Below, in pieces: positions 34,003-42,279 of a stretch of 64,000 bases of DNA. A program made the translations under genes and the position numbers. The notes below the pieces were generated by a model. The model did not search any database, was not told where the DNA came from, and worked only from the letters and a program-made list of their open reading frames with translations. Source of the DNA: Alphaproteobacteria bacterium HT1-32 (GTDB lineage Bacteria > Pseudomonadota > Alphaproteobacteria > Rhodospirillales > HT1-32); contig WJPL01000001.1 of the NCBI GenBank assembly GCA_009649675.1, forward strand, positions 1,632,469 through 1,696,468, in the 5' to 3' direction. How positions within the stretch are numbered: position 1 is the stretch's first letter; each line of letters starts with the position of its first letter.

Positions 34003-34603
34003 TGACAGCACCAACAGCGACCACAAGGCCAAGAAAGCCAAGATCAAGGCAGCGCGTGACAAGATGATGGCGGGCAAGACCGATGAACGTGGCCTGCTGA
34101 TTGTCCATACCGGCAAGGGCAAGGGCAAATCATCCTCTGCCTTCGGCATGGTTCTGCGCTGTGTCGGTCACGGTATGCCGGTCGGGGTTGTCCAGTTCAT
34201 CAAGGGGGCATGGGATACGGCAGAGCGCCGGGTATTTGAAAGCTTCTCCGAACTGGTCACCTTCAGGGCAATGGGGGAAGGCTTTACCTGGGAGACGCAG
34301 GACCGTGAACGTGATGTCGCTGCTGCCGAAAAAGCCTGGGAAATGGCAAAGGAAATGATTGCGGACCCGGCCATGCGGATGGTCGTTCTGGATGAACTGA
34401 ACATCGCGCTGCGCTATGAATATCTGGCAATTGATGATGTGCTTGCGGTGCTGAAATCCCGTCGCCCGGATCTGCATATCGTGGTGACCGGACGTAATGC
34501 ACATGAAGATCTGATTGAAGCGGCTGATCTGGTTACAGAAATGACATTGGTCAAACATCCGTTCCGGGATGGCGTTAAAGCGCAGCCGGGCGTGGAATAC
34601 TGA
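33995..34603 (+). CDS. cobO: Cob(I)yrinic acid a,c-diamide adenosyltransferase (CobO/BtuR)
   Basis: A 202-residue corrinoid adenosyltransferase. The unusual P-loop HTGKGKGKSSSAFGM is at about 38-52, with VVQFIKGAWDTAERR and VVLDELNIALRYEYL following, as in CobO/BtuR. It transfers the adenosyl group of ATP to the corrin cobalt. The N-terminal 35 residues are lysine-rich and probably flexible. The gene overlaps cobN by eight bases. An 81-base gap separates it from the SYLF gene. Confidence 0.95.
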   Translation: MSDDSTNSDHKAKKAKIKAARDKMMAGKTDERGLLIVHTGKGKGKSSSAFGMVLRCVGHGMPVGVVQFIKGAWDTAERRVFESFSELVTFRAMGEGFTWETQDRERDVAAAEKAWEMAKEMIADPAMRMVVLDELNIALRYEYLAIDDVLAVLKSRRPDLHIVVTGRNAHEDLIEAADLVTEMTLVKHPFRDGVKAQPGVEY

Positions 34604-34684
34604 CCCCTGTTTTCTTGAATACTTAATCTTTCCCGGCTAGTGTCGGGGCTGCTTCGGGGGAATGGATATTAACGCGGGTGGCTC

Positions 34685-35383
34685 ATGAATAATCTGATGC
34701 GGCGCAGTCTGGTAGCGGTAGGTTTGTCGCTGGCGGTTTTTTCAATGGTCGCGGGGTTTCGTCCCGTTGCTGCTCATGCGGAATCCTCCGGTCAGGAAGT
34801 GGTTCAGAAATCCCTGCTGACGGTTGAGAAATTTCTGGCTGACCGGGATTATCGCAGCCTTCATGAACAGCTGGGGCGGGCCAAGGGCGTGCTGATTGTT
34901 CCCGGCTTGCTGAAAGCCGGTTTTATCTTTGGTGCGGAATTCGGCAATGGTGTGTTGCTGGCCCGTGACGATACGGGCAAATGGAGCTACCCGGCGTTTT
35001 ACACTCTCGGTGCGGGCAGTCTCGGCTTTCAGGCCGGGGTAGAAAGTTCCGAGGTCATGTTTCTGATCATGAATCAGCAGGGTCTCGAAGCTGTCATCAA
35101 TCATCAGGTCAAGCTGGGGGCCGATGTCTCCATCGCAATCGGCCCGGTTGGCGCAGGCGCGGAAGCGTCGACCACCACCAGTCTTGGTGCAGATATCATT
35201 TCCTATTCCAAGGCGGTCGGCCTGTTTGGCGGCGCGGCCTTTGAAGGCGCTGTCATCGGTTCGCGGGCGTCCTGGAATGAGGAATATTACGGTCGTCCGG
35301 TCACGGCGGAAACCATCGTGATCGAACAGCTGGCCCAGAACCCGGCAGCAGATGAGCTGCGCAAGGCGCTTGATCTGCGCTGA
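34685..35383 (+). CDS. SYLF/Ysc84 domain lipid-binding-like exported protein
   Basis: A 232-residue protein with a signal peptide (to about residue 32, VAAHAE). Residues 55-232 are the SYLF/Ysc84 domain: GVLIVPGLLKAGFIFGAEFGNGVLLARDDTGKWSYPAFYTLGAGSLGFQAGVESSEVMFLIMN. The eukaryotic domain binds phosphoinositides and actin; bacterial homologues are exported proteins of unknown role. It lies in the cobalamin island on the same strand between cobO and cobQ, but no biochemical link is evident. Confidence 0.88.
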   Translation: MNNLMRRSLVAVGLSLAVFSMVAGFRPVAAHAESSGQEVVQKSLLTVEKFLADRDYRSLHEQLGRAKGVLIVPGLLKAGFIFGAEFGNGVLLARDDTGKWSYPAFYTLGAGSLGFQAGVESSEVMFLIMNQQGLEAVINHQVKLGADVSIAIGPVGAGAEASTTTSLGADIISYSKAVGLFGGAAFEGAVIGSRASWNEEYYGRPVTAETIVIEQLAQNPAADELRKALDLR

Positions 35384-35483
35384 CCCCGGCTGTTTTCCTG
35401 CTTTTTCTGCCACAGACTGACCCGACTTGCCGGCTGACCGGCGGCAGTGAACAGAGTCCCTGAACCGACCGGATATCGTCCGA

Positions 35484-36950
35484 ATGTCCAGAACCGCAGC
35501 AGTGATGTTTCAGGGCACCGGCTCGGATGTCGGCAAGTCGTTGCTGGTGGCCGGCCTTTGCCGCGCCCTGACAATGCGCGGTCTCAGGGTTCGCCCCTTC
35601 AAACCACAGAACATGTCGAACAATGCGGCGGTGACGTCTGATGGTGGCGAGATTGGCCGCGCGCAGGCATTGCAGGCCCGGGCCTGCGGGGTCGCGGCAT
35701 CGGTTCATATGAATCCGGTACTGCTGAAGCCGCAGTCGGATGTGGGCTCGCAGGTTATTATACAGGGTCGGGTTTTCGGAAATGCCCGTGCCCGTGATTA
35801 CTATGATCTGAAACCGCAATTACTGCCGCGTATCCTCGACAGTTTTCAGCGGATGCAGGATGAGGCAGACATAGTCCTGATTGAAGGTGCGGGATCCCCG
35901 GCGGAAGTCAATCTGCGGGCGGGTGATGTGGCCAATATGGGCTTTGCCGAAGCCGCGGATATTCCGGTTGTTCTGATCGGCGATATCGAACGCGGCGGGG
36001 TGATTGCCTCGATTGTCGGCACACAGCAACTTCTGCCGCAGGCAGAGCGTGACCGGATCGCAGGCTATATCATCAACAAGTTCAGGGGTGATGTCAGCCT
36101 GTTCGATTCCGCCATCGACATCATCGGCCAGCATACGGGCAAACCCTGTTTCGGGGTTGTGCCCTTCTTTGCCGCCGCCTCACGTCTGCCGGCAGAAGAT
36201 GCGGCTTCCCTGTCATCTCCCGCAGTCGGGAAAGACGCGCTGATCCGGGTTGCGGTGCCCCGGCTGTCGCGGATCGCCAATTTCGATGATCTCGACCCGC
36301 TAACGGCTGAACCGGCTGTTGCGCTGACCATCGTTCAGCCCGGCGACGTTATTCCGGCGGAAACGGATCTGGTGCTGCTGCCCGGTTCCAAGGCGACAAT
36401 GGCTGACCTGCGTGACCTCCGGCATAATGGCTGGGATATCGATATTCTGGCTCATGTCCGGCGTGGTGGTGCCGTCATCGGGCTTTGTGCCGGTTATCAG
36501 ATGCTGGGCCAGAGCGTCAGCGACCCGGACGGTATCGAAGGTCCGGCAGGACGTGAGCCGGGACTTGGTCTGCTGGATGTCGAGACGGTGATCGGCGGTG
36601 ACAAGGCACTGGTTGCACGTACGGCGACGCATCTGGCCACCGGTTTGCCGGTCACCGGCTACGAGATGCATATGGGCCGGACAAGCGGCCCGGACTGTGC
36701 CCGCCCGGTGCTGACTTTCAGTGATGGCCGCAATGACGGTGCCGTCAGTGCCGACGGACTGGTTTCCGGCTGCTATCTGCACGGTCTGTTTGCCGGGGAT
36801 GACTGCCGGGCAGACATCCTGCGCCGGCTGAACCCGGCAATCCGGTCGACGGTCAGATATGATCAGGAAGTAGAGCAAACCCTTGATGCGCTTGCCCGGC
36901 ATCTGGAGTCTTCACTGGATCTGGACGGGCTTCTGGCAGCGGCCAGATAG
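35484..36950 (+). CDS. cobQ: Cobyric acid synthase, glutamine-hydrolysing
   Basis: A 488-residue enzyme that amidates four side chains of adenosylcobyrinic acid a,c-diamide. The N-terminal P-loop-like domain opens with [27 protein letters not shown] (residues 7-33), and the C-terminal class I glutaminase has its nucleophile C325 in [21 protein letters not shown] and GCYLHGLF are further conserved. Length is standard. No strong ribosome site is seen before the ATG. The gene is separated from cobO by the SYLF gene. Confidence 0.96.
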   Translation: MSRTAAVMFQGTGSDVGKSLLVAGLCRALTMRGLRVRPFKPQNMSNNAAVTSDGGEIGRAQALQARACGVAASVHMNPVLLKPQSDVGSQVIIQGRVFGNARARDYYDLKPQLLPRILDSFQRMQDEADIVLIEGAGSPAEVNLRAGDVANMGFAEAADIPVVLIGDIERGGVIASIVGTQQLLPQAERDRIAGYIINKFRGDVSLFDSAIDIIGQHTGKPCFGVVPFFAAASRLPAEDAASLSSPAVGKDALIRVAVPRLSRIANFDDLDPLTAEPAVALTIVQPGDVIPAETDLVLLPGSKATMADLRDLRHNGWDIDILAHVRRGGAVIGLCAGYQMLGQSVSDPDGIEGPAGREPGLGLLDVETVIGGDKALVARTATHLATGLPVTGYEMHMGRTSGPDCARPVLTFSDGRNDGAVSADGLVSGCYLHGLFAGDDCRADILRRLNPAIRSTVRYDQEVEQTLDALARHLESSLDLDGLLAAAR

Positions 36951-37024
36951 GGTTTCCCGAGCGAAGTTTTGAGTCTTCGGACCATTTATCGCATAGTCCG
37001 CGCAATAACAGACAGGAGACTTAT

Positions 37025-37582
37025 GTGAGTGATGAGACAGCCAACGCTGGAACGGATGCGGAATATCGTGAATCCCTGAGGAAGCAACTGGAGGAACATA
37101 TTCTCCGTTTGTCGGTTGTGGCTTCGGTCGTACATCGGGACGGGCCAAAGGGCGTAACGCCGGAAGCCCTGAAGGAATTCGTCAAGGGCGGGCTGCCCGT
37201 TTATCCCAATCATGGCGTCTATGCGTCGGGTCTCGGCTTCTTTCTGGGGGCACGTACCCTGAAGCTGGAGGCGGAAGATGCGATCATGTTCGGGGCAGAA
37301 CTGTCCTTCGGCATGTATCAGCGTCTCGGCCTGCCGGCAGAGCGCGCCGAAGCTTCCGTGCATGAGTCTCTGGACGGCCTGATCGAGGCGCTGGAAGATC
37401 TGCATGACAAGCAGGAAGCAGGCAAGGGGCAGGGACAACTCAGTGATGCCCAGGCGGTTGCCCTGTTTACACAGGTTGTGGCCAGCCGGATCATCGCCAG
37501 CCTGACCGGCCGGAAGGATGATCCGTTCCAGCCGACAGATGACGAAATTCAGGAATTTGCCCGTCTGGTGGTTGTGAGCTGA
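37025..37582 (+). CDS. Uncharacterised cytoplasmic protein downstream of cobQ
   Basis: A 185-residue protein I do not recognise. A GTG start at 37025 is used because an AGGAG site lies eight to ten bases upstream; an ATG two bases earlier is followed at once by a stop. It has no signal peptide or membrane span. The N-terminal third is charged and helical (AEYRESLRKQLEEHILRLSVVASVV); the middle has a glycine-aromatic segment (PVYPNHGVYASGLGFFLGARTLKL); the C-terminal part is acidic. There are no cysteines. It converges on the small haem gene at 37610 with a short CCCGGA/TCCGGG hairpin between them. Confidence 0.7.
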   Translation: MSDETANAGTDAEYRESLRKQLEEHILRLSVVASVVHRDGPKGVTPEALKEFVKGGLPVYPNHGVYASGLGFFLGARTLKLEAEDAIMFGAELSFGMYQRLGLPAERAEASVHESLDGLIEALEDLHDKQEAGKGQGQLSDAQAVALFTQVVASRIIASLTGRKDDPFQPTDDEIQEFARLVVVS

Positions 37583-37609
37583 GACAGGTACCGGCCCGGA
37601 GATTCCGGG

Positions 37610-38059
37610 TCAGTTTCTCAGAAACTGGGTGTGACAGGTGGTGCAGGTCTGAACGACTTCGGACAGCGCCGCCTTCACCGCAGGACGGGCGCCGCCCATG
37701 CGACGGGCGGCAACAAAGCCCTTGTCTGACTGCCGCTGGGCCTCGGTGAACAGCCGGTCAAAATTCCGGCGCAACTGCCAGATGACCGGACTTGCCCGCC
37801 CGCCATGGGATGCCCGGCTGTTGGGGAACAGGCGGCTGACGCTCTTCAACACTTCAGTCATGATGTAGAACTGCTCGGCGACCTCGCGGGGCCGGTAGGC
37901 GGCGGGGTCGGCTGATTCCAGCACAAGCAGCCGGTTCACGCTGTTCTGCAGCAATTGCATACCCTGTTGCCGGGTCTCCACGACACTCTGCGCGGTGGCT
38001 GTGCCAGCCGAAACCAGCAGACAGATTGCCAGTATCAGGGTTCGTCCCGGCAGCGTCAT
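37610..38059 (-). CDS. Small exported monohaem cytochrome, cytochrome c'-like
   Basis: A 149-residue exported protein with a signal peptide (to about residue 23, GTATAQ) and one haem motif, CTTCH, at 139-143 near the C-terminus. The helical body with a C-terminal CxxCH fits the cytochrome c'/c-556 four-helix bundle. Its start overlaps the stop of the upstream gene (38056) by ATGA, so it is co-translated with that unknown exported protein. Its relation to the separate cytochrome c' at 38876, on the opposite strand, suggests a local cluster of such cytochromes. The redox partner is unknown. Confidence 0.85.
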   Translation of the reverse strand: MTLPGRTLILAICLLVSAGTATAQSVVETRQQGMQLLQNSVNRLLVLESADPAAYRPREVAEQFYIMTEVLKSVSRLFPNSRASHGGRASPVIWQLRRNFDRLFTEAQRQSDKGFVAARRMGGARPAVKAALSEVVQTCTTCHTQFLRN

Positions 38060-38694
38060 TGCGACAGGGCGTCAGCCATCAGCTGAACGTGAGCAGCAAT
38101 CTGATCAATACCACCTTCGCCGCCGGTCCAGGCAATCTTGCCATCCCGGTCCAGATCGACACCGGTCATCAGTTGCAGGGACAGGTCACGCATCTTGAGC
38201 ACCAGCGGTGCGGCCACATGCGGGTCCGGGGCCCGGATGATGCTGTCAGCCAGCGCCCGGATGGTGTCTGCGCGGGTCATGCTGTCGGATGCCGCCGCCG
38301 CGACATGGGCTGCGTGCATCTTCACGCCCTCCGTCGCATCCTCGGCGCCGGCCGCCCGCCCGACGGCAAGTGACAGCCCGGCCAGCCCCTTTTTCAGTCC
38401 GTAGCCCAGCCCGCGACCATTGAATGCCGGTTCCGGTTCGATAGCATGAATGACATGGCGTGCCTGTGTCCTCATCCAGTCCAGATCATCGGTCTTGCTG
38501 GCGGCATATCGTGCATGACGTTCAACATTACGGGCTTCGCCATAAACCGTTGCCAGCAGCCCCTGACCGCCGGGGGTATCCGGTGCCCGGGTCTGGATCA
38601 TCATCAGCGCGCTGGCTGCACCGGTGGCGGCGGCAACACCGGGAAGGGTCAGGGCCAGACAGGTCACGGCGGCACAGAGGCGGAGGTAATACAC
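38056..38694 (-). CDS. Uncharacterised exported protein with Asp-rich calcium-loop-like segment
   Basis: A 212-residue protein with a signal peptide (to about residue 22) and a GTG start at 38694 behind an AGGAGT site. It is not a family I can name. The C-terminal part reads GVDLDRDGKIAWTGGEGG, and D180, D182, D184 and G185 follow the first half of an EF-hand loop, while the acidic end residue sits at 193 instead of the canonical 191. The middle is helical and alanine-rich with several histidines. It overlaps the small cytochrome gene by ATGA and is probably a periplasmic partner of it. Confidence 0.75.
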   Translation of the reverse strand: MYYLRLCAAVTCLALTLPGVAAATGAASALMMIQTRAPDTPGGQGLLATVYGEARNVERHARYAASKTDDLDWMRTQARHVIHAIEPEPAFNGRGLGYGLKKGLAGLSLAVGRAAGAEDATEGVKMHAAHVAAAASDSMTRADTIRALADSIIRAPDPHVAAPLVLKMRDLSLQLMTGVDLDRDGKIAWTGGEGGIDQIAAHVQLMADALSQ

Positions 38695-38818
38695 GGTCGG
38701 ACTCCTGTTGTCGTTTTGAGTACCCCATCAAACATTGCAAAACCTGAAAAGCTGCAAAGGACCGGGTGAATAAATTAATCGTGATACCAAACTAGACTGA
38801 AACTCCTGTAATTACATG

Positions 38819-38839
38819 GACTGCTGTTTTTTTGCAGTC
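38819..38839 (+). other. Small hairpin in the leader of the cytochrome c' gene
   Basis: GACTGC (38819-38824) and GCAGTC (38834-38839) enclose a T-rich nine-base loop, 37 bases ahead of the ATG. It could act as an RNA stem in the untranslated leader. It is short, and its role is not known. Confidence 0.35.
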
Positions 38840-38875
38840 AGGATAACAAAAGAATCAAACAGAGAGGCTCTCCCG

Positions 38876-39334
38876 ATGTTCACGTTTCAGAAAACTGCGG
38901 CAGTTTTGATCGCTGCTTCTACCCTGTTGCTCGGTGCCACCGCGGCCAGCGCTTCGGGCGAAGATGACATCAAATACCGGCAGACAAACTACAAGGCTGT
39001 TGGGGCTCATATGGGGGCGATGGCGGCTATTCTCAAAGGTGAGGTCGCACATAAGGACCAGCTTGCCGGCCATGCTGATGCGCTGGCCATGATCGCCGCG
39101 AATGCCCCCAGCCTGTTCCCGGAAGGATCTGGTCCTGATGCGGGTGAGACCAAGGCAAAAGCGGAAATCTGGAGCGATCCGGAAGGCTTCAAGAAAGTGC
39201 TCGCAGGATTTGACACAGCTGCCGCCAATGCAGCGGCAGCCGCGAAGACCGGTGACATGGCTGCCTTTGGTGCGGCCTTCAAGCAGCTGGGCGGTGCCTG
39301 TGGTGCCTGCCATAAAGCTTATCGGGAAAAATAG
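38876..39334 (+). CDS. Cytochrome c' (NO- or redox-related four-helix cytochrome)
   Basis: A 152-residue periplasmic cytochrome. The ATG at 38876 opens a signal peptide ending ASA-SGEDD; a 20-residue longer frame is rejected. The C-terminal GGACGACHKAYREK has the haem motif at 142-146 with the flanking K and R typical of cytochromes c' and c-556. IKYRQTNYKAVGAHMGAMAAILKGEV is the conserved helix A. Cytochromes c' bind NO and CO at the distal side and may protect against nitrosative stress, which fits the presence of periplasmic nitrate reductase in the same window. Confidence 0.9.
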   Translation: MFTFQKTAAVLIAASTLLLGATAASASGEDDIKYRQTNYKAVGAHMGAMAAILKGEVAHKDQLAGHADALAMIAANAPSLFPEGSGPDAGETKAKAEIWSDPEGFKKVLAGFDTAAANAAAAAKTGDMAAFGAAFKQLGGACGACHKAYREK

Positions 39335-39345
39335 ACAGAATATTG

Positions 39346-39377
39346 CCGGCACTTCCGGTTCTGTCCGGAAGTGCCGG
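39346..39377 (+). terminator. Probable terminator hairpin after cytochrome c'
   Basis: CCGGCACTTCCGG (39346-39358) and CCGGAAGTGCCGG (39365-39377) form a perfect 13-bp stem with a six-base loop, starting 12 bases after the cytochrome c' stop. The following ATGATCTTACGG is not a good T-run, so termination could be partial or the stem could protect the 3' end. Confidence 0.65.
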
Positions 39378-39443
39378 ATGATCTTACGGGATATATGACG
39401 CCGCGCGGATTGATTTCTGTCGCGGCGTTGTCATGATCAGATC

Positions 39444-40625
39444 ATGAAACAGTCTGTCGATATCGCTATTGTGGGCGGAGGCGTCATAGGCAGTGCGATT
39501 GCCTGGTTCCTGACGCAGGCTCCTGACCCGCCGACAGTTGCCCTGATCGAGAAAGACCGCTGTTTCACACAGGCCAGCACTACCCTTTCCGTTGGCGGGA
39601 TCCGGCAACAGTTCTCCACCGCTGAAAATATCGCAATGTCACTCTATGCCGCCCGGTTTGTCCGGGATGCCGGGATTTTGCTGGCGGTCGGGAATGAGCA
39701 GCCGGAAGTGACGTTCCGGGAAAATGGCTATCTGATGCTGGCGAGTGCGGCAGGTGAAGATATTCTTCGCTGTAATACGGCACTTCAGCAATCGATGGGT
39801 GCGGATATTGGGCTGCTGTCACCAGACGAAATCAGTATCCGTTTTCCCTGGCTTTCACCGGCGGGGCTGGCTGCCGGCGCGCTTGGACAAAGCGGCGAAG
39901 GCTGGATCGATCCGGCCAGCCTGCTACAGGCCTTCCGGCGCAAAGCCCGCGAACAGGGGGCGCTGCTGATAGACGACAGGGTGATCGGCATCGAACAGGC
40001 GGCGGGCCGGGTGAACGGGGTGTCCCTGGCGTCTGGTGACGTGATCCGGTGTGGCGAGGTGGTTATTGCCGCCGGCCCGGACAGTGGCACGGTTGCCCGC
40101 CTTGCCGGTGCGGATATTCCGGTGGAGCCGCGTCGTCGTCAGGTTTTCGTCATCGATGCCCGGCAGGAAATCCCGGACTGCCCGCTGGTAGTTGATCCCG
40201 CCGGTGTTTATTTCCGGCCTGAGGGGAAATATTTTATCTGTGGCAAGTCACCGGATGCGGCAGATGACCCGCCGGGCTGGCGCGTTGAGGATCCGGTTGA
40301 TTACCGCCAGTTCGAGGAAGATATCTGGCCTGTCCTTGCCGAACGCGCGCCGTTGTTCGAGGCGGTGAAGGTGATCAATGCCTGGGTCGGGCATTATGAT
40401 TATAATCCGGTCGACCAGAATGCTGTCCTCGGGCTGGTTCCGGAATTCGAAAATCTGCACGTCGCCTCCGGTTTCAGCGGCCACGGCCTGCAACAGGCTC
40501 CGGCGGTCGGCCGTGCCATGGCGGAACTGCTGCTGACGGGCGGTTTCCAGTCACTTGACCTGTCACGCTTTTCGCCAGCCCGGTTCCGGAGACAGGATCT
40601 CGTGCTGGAAAGGAACGTCGTCTAG
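39444..40625 (+). CDS. FAD-dependent oxidoreductase, DAO/FOXRED1-like family
   Basis: A 393-residue flavoprotein of the glycine/sarcosine/D-amino-acid oxidase superfamily. The dinucleotide site is at residues 8-16 (IVGGGVIGSAIAWFL) with the acidic end IEKD, and SVGGIRQQFSTAENIAMS is typical of the FOXRED1/sarcosine-oxidase-like group. The C-terminal NAWVGHYDYNPVDQNAVLGLVPEFENLHVASGFSGHGLQQAPAVGRAMAELLLTG completes the FAD fold. It oxidises an amine or amino acid; the substrate is unknown. It stands alone on the plus strand and converges on the ureohydrolase/ligase pair. Confidence 0.88.
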   Translation: MKQSVDIAIVGGGVIGSAIAWFLTQAPDPPTVALIEKDRCFTQASTTLSVGGIRQQFSTAENIAMSLYAARFVRDAGILLAVGNEQPEVTFRENGYLMLASAAGEDILRCNTALQQSMGADIGLLSPDEISIRFPWLSPAGLAAGALGQSGEGWIDPASLLQAFRRKAREQGALLIDDRVIGIEQAAGRVNGVSLASGDVIRCGEVVIAAGPDSGTVARLAGADIPVEPRRRQVFVIDARQEIPDCPLVVDPAGVYFRPEGKYFICGKSPDAADDPPGWRVEDPVDYRQFEEDIWPVLAERAPLFEAVKVINAWVGHYDYNPVDQNAVLGLVPEFENLHVASGFSGHGLQQAPAVGRAMAELLLTGGFQSLDLSRFSPARFRRQDLVLERNVV

Positions 40626-40647
40626 TTATCTGGTCGGTCCGGTATTT

Positions 40648-42279
40648 TTACGACAGCTCCAGTACCCGTTCCCGCAGCACAAATTTCTGGATCTTCCCGG
40701 TTGATGTTTTGGGCAGCGGGCCGAAGATGACGGTCTTTGGGGCCTTGAAGCGGGCCATCTTGCTCTGACAGAAAGCAATCACATCGGCGTCTGTTACCGG
40801 CCCGGCCTCTTCCCGCAGGGTGACGAAGGCGCAGGGCGTTTCCCCCCATTTTTCATCAGGGCGGGCGACAACGGCGGCCTCCATGATGTCCGGATGTTTG
40901 TAGAGAACTTCTTCGATTTCCAGTGAGGAGATGTTCTCGCCACCGGAAATAATGATGTCCTTTGAGCGATCCTTGACCTCGATATAGCCATTGGGATGGG
41001 TGACGGCCAGATCGCCGGTATGGAACCAGCCGCCGGCAAGGGCTGCTTCTGTTGCATCCGGATTCTTCAGATACCCCTTCATCACCGCATTGCCGCGAAT
41101 GAACATTTCACCGATCTGCTGACCGTCCCAGGGCACTTCGGTGAAGGTCTCCGGATCAAAGACCCGCACATCTTCAAAGGCGACGGTCTGTACGCCCTGC
41201 CGCGACATCATGACCGCCCGGTCATCGATATCGAGGTCATCCCATTCCGGCTGCCAGACGCAGACTGTCGACGGGCCGTAGGTTTCTGTCAGGCCATAGA
41301 GATGCGAGACACTGAAACCCATCTTTTCCATTGATGAGATGATGGCGCTTGGGGGTGCCGCACCACCTGTCGCCACCTTGACGGTATGACCGAAGCTGCG
41401 TTTCACCGCAGCCGGAGCATGGACCAGCATGTTCAGGACAATCGGTGCTCCGCACATATTGGTAACCTGCTCGTCGACAATCAGCCGGAAGATTTCTTTC
41501 GGATCAACGGCCCGCAGGCAGACATGCGTTGCCCCGGCAAAGGTAACCGCCCAGGTACAGGTCCAGCCATTGCAGTGGAACATCGGCAGGGTCCACAGAT
41601 AGGTGCTGCGGTCATTCAGTTCGAACGCGAAGGCGTTGCTGACCGAATTCAGATAGGCCCCGCGATGATGATAGACCACGCCCTTCGGATTACCGGTCGT
41701 GCCGGAGGTATAGTTCAGGCTGATGGCCTGCCATTCGTCTTCCGGCAGGGTGACCGGATAATCCGGATCGGCGGCGGCCAGCATTGCCTCATATTCGCCG
41801 GTTCCGATGAGGTCGCCCGGTCCGGTATATTCCGGGTCGTCATAATCAATGACGATGGGGCGGGCCGTGGTCAGCGACAGGGCCTCACGCGCAACCGCAG
41901 ACAGGGCGCGGTCGACGATGAACATCTTCGCTTCGGAATGTTCCAGAATGAAAGCAATCGTCGCCGCATCCAGTCTGGTATTGATGGCATTCAGTACGGC
42001 ACCGGCCATTGGAATGCCGTAATGGGATTCCAGCAGGCAGGGCGTGTTCATTGCCAGTACACTGACGGCATCACCACGGCCAATGCCCCGTGCGGACAAG
42101 GCAGAGGCAAACCGCCGGCAGCGGTCAAGCATCTGGCTGTAGGTAATGCGGATCCGGCCATGAATGATGGCGGCTTTATCCGGATAGACCATGGCGGACC
42201 GGCGCAGGAAGCTGATGGGTGACAGCGGTAAATGGTTGGCCGCGTTCTGTCCGAGTGATTGTTCAAAGATATCCGTCAT
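40648..42279 (-). CDS. Acyl-CoA synthetase, DmdB/medium-chain type
   Basis: A 543-residue cytoplasmic AMP-forming ligase. Seen: YTSGTTGNPKG (A3), VATGGAAPP, GLTETYGP (A5), HTGD (A7), KDIIISGGENISSLEIEE (A8) and PKTSTGKIQKF (A10 lysine). The HCNGWTCTW and VWQPEWDD segments are like DmdB methylmercaptopropionyl-CoA ligase and related short-to-medium-chain ligases, which is a similarity, not proof of substrate. Its start overlaps the stop of the ureohydrolase gene by ATGA, so the ligase likely acts on the product of that hydrolase or in the same route. Confidence 0.9.
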   Translation of the reverse strand: MTDIFEQSLGQNAANHLPLSPISFLRRSAMVYPDKAAIIHGRIRITYSQMLDRCRRFASALSARGIGRGDAVSVLAMNTPCLLESHYGIPMAGAVLNAINTRLDAATIAFILEHSEAKMFIVDRALSAVAREALSLTTARPIVIDYDDPEYTGPGDLIGTGEYEAMLAAADPDYPVTLPEDEWQAISLNYTSGTTGNPKGVVYHHRGAYLNSVSNAFAFELNDRSTYLWTLPMFHCNGWTCTWAVTFAGATHVCLRAVDPKEIFRLIVDEQVTNMCGAPIVLNMLVHAPAAVKRSFGHTVKVATGGAAPPSAIISSMEKMGFSVSHLYGLTETYGPSTVCVWQPEWDDLDIDDRAVMMSRQGVQTVAFEDVRVFDPETFTEVPWDGQQIGEMFIRGNAVMKGYLKNPDATEAALAGGWFHTGDLAVTHPNGYIEVKDRSKDIIISGGENISSLEIEEVLYKHPDIMEAAVVARPDEKWGETPCAFVTLREEAGPVTDADVIAFCQSKMARFKAPKTVIFGPLPKTSTGKIQKFVLRERVLELS

